A stretch of 64,000 nucleotides of DNA from Thalassotalea sp. G2M2-11. GTDB lineage: Bacteria; Pseudomonadota; Gammaproteobacteria; Enterobacterales; Alteromonadaceae. Positions 58,921-64,000 of this stretch are shown in pieces. Where the stretch lies: positions 1-64,000 of the forward strand of contig NZ_JADNYL010000004.1 in the NCBI RefSeq assembly GCF_017168195.1, written 5' to 3'. The first letter of the stretch is position 1. Each line of letters begins with the position of its first letter. The translations under genes were made by a program, and so were the position numbers. The notes beneath the pieces were generated by a model that was given only the letters and a program-made list of their open reading frames with translations, was not told the DNA's origin and did no database searches.

Positions 58921-59589
58921 ATGCTAACCGTTCATCACTTAAATAATTCAAGATCACAGCGTATATTGTGGGCACTAGAGGAACTAGGAGTGAACTATGA
59001 AGTTCAGCGGTATGAGCGTGAACCTGGATCTAATTTGGCTCCCACTAGTTTGAAAGCTATTCATCCACTTGGTAAGTCACCTGTTATCACAGACCAAGAT
59101 AAAACTATCGCTGAATCGGGTGCTATTATTGAGTATCTGGTGTCACAATACCCGGCGGCAGGATTAAAACCGGAACTGGGAACTGAAGCCCATCAACAAT
59201 ATCTTTACTGGTTGCATTTTGCTGAGGGCTCATTAATGCCTCAGTTGCTATTAAAGCTTGCTTTCGAGAAAGTTTCCAAAAAACCGATGCCATTTTTCGT
59301 GCGCTCCATAGCCAAAGGTTTAACAAAGAAAGTGATGGACGGATATGTCGGCCCTAATATCGAATCAAATATGAAATTTATCGAAGAACACCTAAAAGCA
59401 CACGAATGGTTTGCAGGTGATCAACTAAGCGGCGCTGATATACAGATGAGTTTTCCTCTTGAAGCGTGTGTTGCTAAGGGATTAGATTCAACGATGTATC
59501 CTCACATCTATGCCTATGTAAAGAAAATTCATGCTCGCTCGGCGTACAAGCGAGCGTTGGAAGTTGGCGGTAGTTACGACTATGCCTAA
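58921..59589 (+). CDS. Glutathione S-transferase family protein
   Basis: A 222-residue GST with an N-terminal thioredoxin-like domain (about 1-78; NNSRSQRILWALEELGVNYEV-like start, GKSPVI, ESGAIIEYL with the glutathione-binding Glu-Ser) and a helical C-terminal domain (about 88-215; FAGDQLSGADIQMSF). Predicted to conjugate or reduce electrophiles with glutathione in the cytosol. AGAGGG lies before the ATG. Specific substrate unknown. Confidence 0.9.
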   Translation: MLTVHHLNNSRSQRILWALEELGVNYEVQRYEREPGSNLAPTSLKAIHPLGKSPVITDQDKTIAESGAIIEYLVSQYPAAGLKPELGTEAHQQYLYWLHFAEGSLMPQLLLKLAFEKVSKKPMPFFVRSIAKGLTKKVMDGYVGPNIESNMKFIEEHLKAHEWFAGDQLSGADIQMSFPLEACVAKGLDSTMYPHIYAYVKKIHARSAYKRALEVGGSYDYA

Positions 59590-59707
59590 AACAGGAACTT
59601 CTTATCAATAAACTAAACCATCTGTTATTTACTAAATAAATTAAAAAACAAATAAACAAAAATGTAGGTTAGCAGCCTTGGATATCAAATAAGTCACTAA
59701 GCCTGTT

Positions 59708-60772
59708 TTAAAACTCCCCTACTAGTTTATTAAGATCAAAATTATAATTATTTTTATTGGTTTCAGCTAAGCTGAATTGTCGAAAATTTACTTTGTTCCA
59801 ATTTTGTGGATTGATTGTTTTGATATAAGTATCAACGTTATCTGCGGTGATTATATTGTAGGAAAGTGGTTTAGCGAGTATTTCTATGTCCACATTTAAA
59901 CTATGATCATAAGCCATAATAACAGCCCAAGCAGCCTGCATATAATGTCCTGCGACGGTTGCAGTTAATTGTTTATTTTTGACTGAAATCACGGCTTCGG
60001 GTATGCCACCAATGCCACCAATATCAAAGTGATTGTGAGAGAGTTCTTTGATTTTCTTTTGGGCAGCTAATGCTAACTCATCTGATGCAGTCCAGATAAC
60101 GTTAGTTTCTGGGTAACGTTTAATTAAGCCAGCAAGCTTTTGAGACGCTACTGTTGGATCCCACATTGTTTTGACCGTTTGTAAGAACACATCATTTTTA
60201 GTTATTACCTCGTGAAGGCCTTGTTCTCTGTTTGATGATAAAGCGCTATGAGCACCACTTATGCCAATGATGAAGTTGTGTTTTTCTGCTTCATTAGGGG
60301 CTCTGTCTAATAATTTTGTTGCTAATAACCTTCCTGCTTGTTTATCATCAAAAAATACTTCGCTTAGCCAGTATTTATATTTTTCGCCTGGATGTTTCAG
60401 TCTAGATATTTCGTCAAAGCCCATACTACGTTCAAGAGAAATAAAATGAATGTTAGCGCGTTCTAGTAGATTAAAGTATTGTTCTGCTTTTCCTTTATGA
60501 GGTAAGAAAATAACATAATCAGGTTTATCTTTGCTCTTTGATATTTCTTCAATTATTTTTAAGTTTTCAAAGCGGTTACCGCCGCCATATCGCACATCAA
60601 GGTTTACATTAAGTTCATCAGCAGCTTTAGTTGCTATCATGGTGGTAAAATCCCAGAATGGTCGACCAATTTTGTCTGGGTTTACTAGCACAATATTGAT
60701 CGCAAAGGCTTTGATGTAAAAAAGGGTAGCCAGTAAAAACACTATGGCTTTTACGTTATTATTTTTGGTCAT
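59708..60772 (-). CDS. Periplasmic sugar-binding protein (type I fold)
   Basis: A 354-residue protein with a signal peptide (starting MTKNNNVKAIVFLL, ending KAFA-I) and a RbsB/LuxP-like periplasmic binding domain (Peripla_BP_4 type; FDDKQAGRLLATKLLD, ISGAHSALSSNREQGL, WTASDELALAAQKKI). The ATG at 60772 has AAAGAG upstream and lies 14 bases inside the Nudix gene; an in-frame extension of 20 codons was rejected. No permease or ATPase gene is adjacent in the window. It may serve a distant transporter or a membrane sensor. Ligand unknown; neighbours suggest a hexose. Confidence 0.82.
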   Translation of the reverse strand: MTKNNNVKAIVFLLATLFYIKAFAINIVLVNPDKIGRPFWDFTTMIATKAADELNVNLDVRYGGGNRFENLKIIEEISKSKDKPDYVIFLPHKGKAEQYFNLLERANIHFISLERSMGFDEISRLKHPGEKYKYWLSEVFFDDKQAGRLLATKLLDRAPNEAEKHNFIIGISGAHSALSSNREQGLHEVITKNDVFLQTVKTMWDPTVASQKLAGLIKRYPETNVIWTASDELALAAQKKIKELSHNHFDIGGIGGIPEAVISVKNKQLTATVAGHYMQAAWAVIMAYDHSLNVDIEILAKPLSYNIITADNVDTYIKTINPQNWNKVNFRQFSLAETNKNNYNFDLNKLVGEF

Positions 60773-61274
60773 ATACACTCTTTTTATAGTGTTGAATAGC
60801 TTGTTGAATAGAGAGAAAGGACAGTTCTTCAATTTGGAAATCAGTTATCGAAAGCCAATGAGCGCTACTTACTTCTGAGGTCTCTAATGTAATAGCAGGA
60901 GCTAATTTTATTTGAGTATAAAAGAAAGTATCTATTGTGTTGTATCTGGTGTTTTTGTATGTATAGATATTTGGGAACGAAGCTAAGTAGTGCCAATCTT
61001 GTATTTGTATGCCCAGTTCTTCATAAACTTCTCTCGATAGGGCTTGTTCTAAGGTCTCGTTTGGATCAACAAAACCTCCAGGTAGATCAAGTAAACCACG
61101 GCTTGGTGCTTTCGCCCGCTTGGTTAAAAGAATTTTATTGTCACACGCTATAATACCCGCAACTGAAGCAGCAATATTATGATAATAGAGAAAGTCACAA
61201 TTGCTGCATGTCCAATAATGATTGTTGTTGAATGTAAGTTTGTCGCTTTTGCAATTTGGACAAAATTGAAACAT
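60759..61274 (-). CDS. Nudix hydrolase with N-terminal zinc ribbon
   Basis: The 171-residue protein starts MFQFCPNCKSDKL at an ATG with ACGGAGGAA upstream; the longer in-frame reading overlaps the phosphomutase gene and lacks similarity. A zinc ribbon (CPNC and CSNC, about 5-30) precedes a Nudix domain (about 38-165) whose box runs GGFVDPNETLEQALSREVYE then EL, fitting GX5EX7REUXEEXG. Substrate unknown; the zinc ribbon recalls NudC but the downstream NADH motif is not evident. Its 3' end overlaps the sugar-binding protein gene by 14 bases. Confidence 0.88.
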   Translation of the reverse strand: MFQFCPNCKSDKLTFNNNHYWTCSNCDFLYYHNIAASVAGIIACDNKILLTKRAKAPSRGLLDLPGGFVDPNETLEQALSREVYEELGIQIQDWHYLASFPNIYTYKNTRYNTIDTFFYTQIKLAPAITLETSEVSSAHWLSITDFQIEELSFLSIQQAIQHYKKSVYDQK

Positions 61275-61296
61275 ATTTCCTCCGTAATAGCTTTTA

Positions 61297-62652
61297 TTAA
61301 ACTCTGTTAATAAAGCTAAGCAATTCACCCGTTTTTTTCTGCAGTAGTTCGATATCACCTCGGCTCTCAACATTGACCCTAAGTAATGGCTCAGTATTAG
61401 AGCATCGAACGTTAAAGCGCCAGTCAATATAATTAATACCTAAGCCATCTATTTCGTCGATGGACTCAGCGCTTTTGGCATATTCTCGATGGAGAGCTAA
61501 CAGTACTTTATCAGTGTTGTCTACTTTCAAATTTATCTCGCCACTACATGGGTACGCGTTTTGACTTTCACAGACTAATGATGACAAAGGGGCTTTAGAT
61601 TGCGACAGTATCTGACAAATTAACAACCAAGGTATATTGCCGTTATCGCAGTAATAAAAGTCTTTGAAATAGTGATGGGCACTCATTTCTCCACCATAAA
61701 TGGCGTTTTCTGCTCGCATTCGTTCTTTAATAAAAGCATGCCCTGTTTTACTTTTAATACCGTTGCCACCATGAGTTTGAATTGTTTGTGCGGTATTCCA
61801 GTATAGGCGTGGATCGTAAACGATGTTACCGCCAGGGGTATTTTTTAGCAATTCTTTAGCAAGCAAGCCGACTAAGTAGTAGCCTTCGATAAATTCACCT
61901 TGCTCGTCGAAGAAGAAACATCGATCGAAGTCACCATCCCAAGCTACACCTAAATCAGCATTGTGTTGTTTAATGGCGCGTTGAGTGGATGAACGGTTTT
62001 CTTTTAGCAATGGGTTAGGAACACCATTAGGAAAATGACCATCAGGTTCAAAGTTAATTTTGATAAATTCAAAAGGAAGGTGACTTTCTAGTGCATTAAT
62101 TATTTCTCCCGCCCCACCGTTACCGGGGTTAACTACAATCTTAAGCGGCTGCAAGTTTTTTTGATTAATGAAAGAAAGCAGTTTTTCTACATATGCTTGC
62201 TTCGGTGATTGCCACGTTAACGTGCCCTTTGCTCCTTGTCGAGGTGAATACTTTTGTTGCTCGATGCGGTGTTTGATGTCGTTTAAGCCGGTATCCCCAC
62301 TAATGGGGACAGAGTTTTTACTGACCATTTTCATACCATTATAATTGGCAGGGTTATGACTAGCCGTTATACAGATACCCCCATCGGCATCAAAATGTGG
62401 CACAGCAAAATAAATTTCTTCAGTACCACATTGTCCAATATGAATAACATCAACACCTGAATCCATCAGCCCATTGGCAAGTGCTTTAGCAATTTCTGGC
62501 CCAGACAGCCTAATATCATGGCCAATTACAACCTGTTTGCATCGAAGTGATGACGCAAATGCTCGACCTATTTCATAAGCGAGTGTTGAGTTAAGCTGAT
62601 CTGGCACGATGCCACGAATATCATAGGCTTTAAAGCAATCAAGTGAATACAT
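61297..62652 (-). CDS. Phosphomannomutase / phosphoglucomutase
   Basis: The 451-residue alpha-D-phosphohexomutase interconverts hexose 6- and 1-phosphates. Motifs: N-terminal FKAYDIRGIVP, catalytic phosphoserine TASHNPANYNGMK (about 95-107), metal loop DGDFDRCFF (about 234-242), sugar-binding GGEMSAHHYFKD and C-terminal phosphate loop RCSNTEPLLRVNVE. It matches the CpsG/AlgC type. The ATG at 62652 with GGAG six bases upstream is preferred over one four codons earlier. It lies between AGE-epimerase and Nudix genes; mannose handling is likely. Confidence 0.92.
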   Translation of the reverse strand: MYSLDCFKAYDIRGIVPDQLNSTLAYEIGRAFASSLRCKQVVIGHDIRLSGPEIAKALANGLMDSGVDVIHIGQCGTEEIYFAVPHFDADGGICITASHNPANYNGMKMVSKNSVPISGDTGLNDIKHRIEQQKYSPRQGAKGTLTWQSPKQAYVEKLLSFINQKNLQPLKIVVNPGNGGAGEIINALESHLPFEFIKINFEPDGHFPNGVPNPLLKENRSSTQRAIKQHNADLGVAWDGDFDRCFFFDEQGEFIEGYYLVGLLAKELLKNTPGGNIVYDPRLYWNTAQTIQTHGGNGIKSKTGHAFIKERMRAENAIYGGEMSAHHYFKDFYYCDNGNIPWLLICQILSQSKAPLSSLVCESQNAYPCSGEINLKVDNTDKVLLALHREYAKSAESIDEIDGLGINYIDWRFNVRCSNTEPLLRVNVESRGDIELLQKKTGELLSFINRV

Positions 62653-62831
62653 TTGGGTCTCCATTTTAACGTGGCATTTCAGGTTATCATGAGTGATTGA
62701 AGCGCCTTAGGTATGAGAATCAGTCGTTTAAAACTAGTGATCTCAGTTTGAGGCGTAAAACAATTAAACTAATTAAGTGATAGTTGGCTTGTGCAGACAT
62801 TTCAAAGCTAGCTTGCAGCATTACCGACATT

Positions 62832-63983
62832 CTAAGAAGCATAAGCTAGTACCTTTTGGTTCTCGATAATGACCAGTCCTGCCATCATTAAATGATAAAG
62901 CGTACTTGCTGGAGCACAGTGATTGATGATGGTGTTTGTTGAGTCTAGTTGATCAATATAACGGCCTTGTTTAGGCTCTCTAATAAAGTGTTTAAGTAAC
63001 CCAGTCGTTGCTTTTTCAGCATCGGCGAAGTAATCATATTCTGAGCTTCCTTTTACTCTTGCCTGTTCTAAGCTTGCCTTGAGCCATTCTGTCATTGGCC
63101 AGCAGCGTTTTTTACCCGTTGTTGAATGATTTACGATGTTGATTTCGTCCACTAATAATTCACCTGAGATATCTAGTCCAAGTTTGATTGCGTTGTGATA
63201 AAGAGTGTCACAAATTTTATCGACAGGTGCTTGTGTGTATTTTTGGTATTGCCTTAATAACCAAACCCATTCCATCATATGCCCAGGTTCAACTACTTTC
63301 CCTTTATCGCAAGGCGCGGGTTGCCAATCATCGGTAAAGTATTCAATAAGAACTCCGTTTTTATGATCGATGAATCGCGTTTCAAAAAGGCAGTACATCT
63401 CACCTGCTTTAGCAAGCCATTTACCGTTTTTAGTAAATTTATATAGTGTGAGAAAAGCTTCAAATAAGTGCATGTGAGGGTTTTGTCGACGAAAGTTGCT
63501 ACTATAATCGCCCTCACACCAACCACCAGGGTACTCTTTTAATCGAGAATCGATTTGTGTCAGTAATTCATTGGCTGCATTTAAGGCGTTTAAGTCATTG
63601 AATACGTGATAGCGCCAACCGTAGGCAAGCAATAAAAAAGCAACGTCGTAAAGGTCTTGATGGTCATTAGTAATTTGGTGGTTACAATCAAGTAAGTGAA
63701 CGTAATGGTTATTAGCTTCATTGCGGGCAAATTGATTAATGTACTGCTCAAGTCCTGCAACTAGCTTAATGCCATTGTTGATCCAACCTGCTTTATGTGC
63801 AGCGGAAAATACCAGCATTTGTCTAGCTTGCACTCGTACGCGCCTATTGGCCGTTAAATCGGGCAGACCATCAGCGTTGAATTTTTCGTAGCTAGCACCG
63901 TGCTCATCTAATCCTTGGGTGCTCCAGAACGGTATTGCTTGTTCTTTAAGCCAACTCACAAAGAAAGTTAAGTTATTAGCCAT
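62832..63983 (-). CDS. AGE-family epimerase/isomerase
   Basis: The 383-residue (alpha/alpha)6-barrel protein belongs to the N-acylglucosamine 2-epimerase family. Visible family features are RRVRVQARQMLVFSAAHKAGW (48-68, barrel Arg), LDCNHQITNDHQDLYDVAFLLLAYGWRY, MHLFEAFLTLY and VVEPGHMMEWVWLLRQY with the catalytic histidine region. This group includes mannose isomerase (YihS type) and renin-binding GlcNAc 2-epimerase; the nearby phosphomannomutase favours mannose/fructose/glucose interconversion. The start is 17 bases from the window edge, with AAGGA upstream, so the operon may continue beyond it. Confidence 0.85.
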   Translation of the reverse strand: MANNLTFFVSWLKEQAIPFWSTQGLDEHGASYEKFNADGLPDLTANRRVRVQARQMLVFSAAHKAGWINNGIKLVAGLEQYINQFARNEANNHYVHLLDCNHQITNDHQDLYDVAFLLLAYGWRYHVFNDLNALNAANELLTQIDSRLKEYPGGWCEGDYSSNFRRQNPHMHLFEAFLTLYKFTKNGKWLAKAGEMYCLFETRFIDHKNGVLIEYFTDDWQPAPCDKGKVVEPGHMMEWVWLLRQYQKYTQAPVDKICDTLYHNAIKLGLDISGELLVDEINIVNHSTTGKKRCWPMTEWLKASLEQARVKGSSEYDYFADAEKATTGLLKHFIREPKQGRYIDQLDSTNTIINHCAPASTLYHLMMAGLVIIENQKVLAYAS

Positions 63984-64000
63984 GGGCTCAGTTATCCTTA

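Noticed and set aside
61275-61427. 51-residue N-terminal extension of the Nudix protein
   Set aside because: It overlaps the phosphomutase 3' coding region and precedes an excellent Shine-Dalgarno for the shorter form.

Overview
The window is an AT-rich gammaproteobacterial chromosome segment around the replication origin. Protein similarity recalled from memory (OmpW, TrkAH, the PepQ/YigZ/TrkH order, GlmR-type regulator, two-box rrn promoters) and the gene order point to Alteromonadales, most likely the Colwelliaceae (Colwellia/Thalassotalea type). No database search was possible. No transposase, integrase, phage gene, CRISPR array or tRNA gene was seen. Nearly all of it is conserved core genome.

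Layout. 1-550: leader and tandem promoters of an rRNA operon transcribed off the left edge (the 16S gene would lie just outside), then a gamma-carbonic anhydrase gene. 1.1-6.1 kb: the aroE-DUF1488 and tsaC-hemF pairs, separated by ompW, dgkA and a membrane diguanylate cyclase. 6.2-9.9 kb: an acyl-CoA synthetase gene divergent from purEK; the region between them holds three evenly spaced TTGTCTACAA-type sites. 9.9-13.4 kb: yrdD, smg, dprA and a LysM protein on the minus strand, divergent from def-fmt-rsmB-trkA (13.5-17.7 kb). 17.7-23.7 kb: pepQ-yigZ-trkH followed by an uncharacterised membrane-anchored protein, and slt. 23.9-28.1 kb: an outer-membrane barrel/SPOR protein, tusA, and glyQS.

28.4-44.2 kb is the replication and segregation core: gyrB, recF, dnaN and dnaA on the minus strand; rpmH, rnpA, yidD, yidC, mnmE and mioC on the plus strand; a very clear oriC between mioC and mnmG (39.5-39.9 kb: three perfect DnaA boxes, nine GATC sites within about 190 bp, AT-rich 13-mer-like repeats); then mnmG, rsmG, parA, parB. 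Two perfect 16-bp parS sites lie inside recF, so parAB, parS and oriC are packed within about 13 kb. 44.4-51.3 kb: the complete F1Fo ATP synthase operon atpIBEFHAGDC.

51.5-57.8 kb: a small soluble protein resembling the signalling tip of a methyl-accepting chemotaxis protein, immediately followed by an ODP-type di-iron (metallo-beta-lactamase fold) protein, then glmU, a periplasmic solute-binding protein, a DeoR-family regulator and glmS. 58-64 kb: an AraC regulator divergent from a glutathione S-transferase, then a minus-strand carbohydrate cluster (AGE-family epimerase, phosphomannomutase, zinc-ribbon Nudix hydrolase, sugar-binding protein).

The least ordinary items are the MCP-like/ODP gene pair, the 63-bp phased operator array at 8.0-8.14 kb, the outer-membrane barrel fused to a SPOR domain, the paired parS sites within recF, and the orphan sugar-binding protein with no transporter genes beside it. 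Open frames antisense to or out of frame with these genes were treated as shadows and left out.
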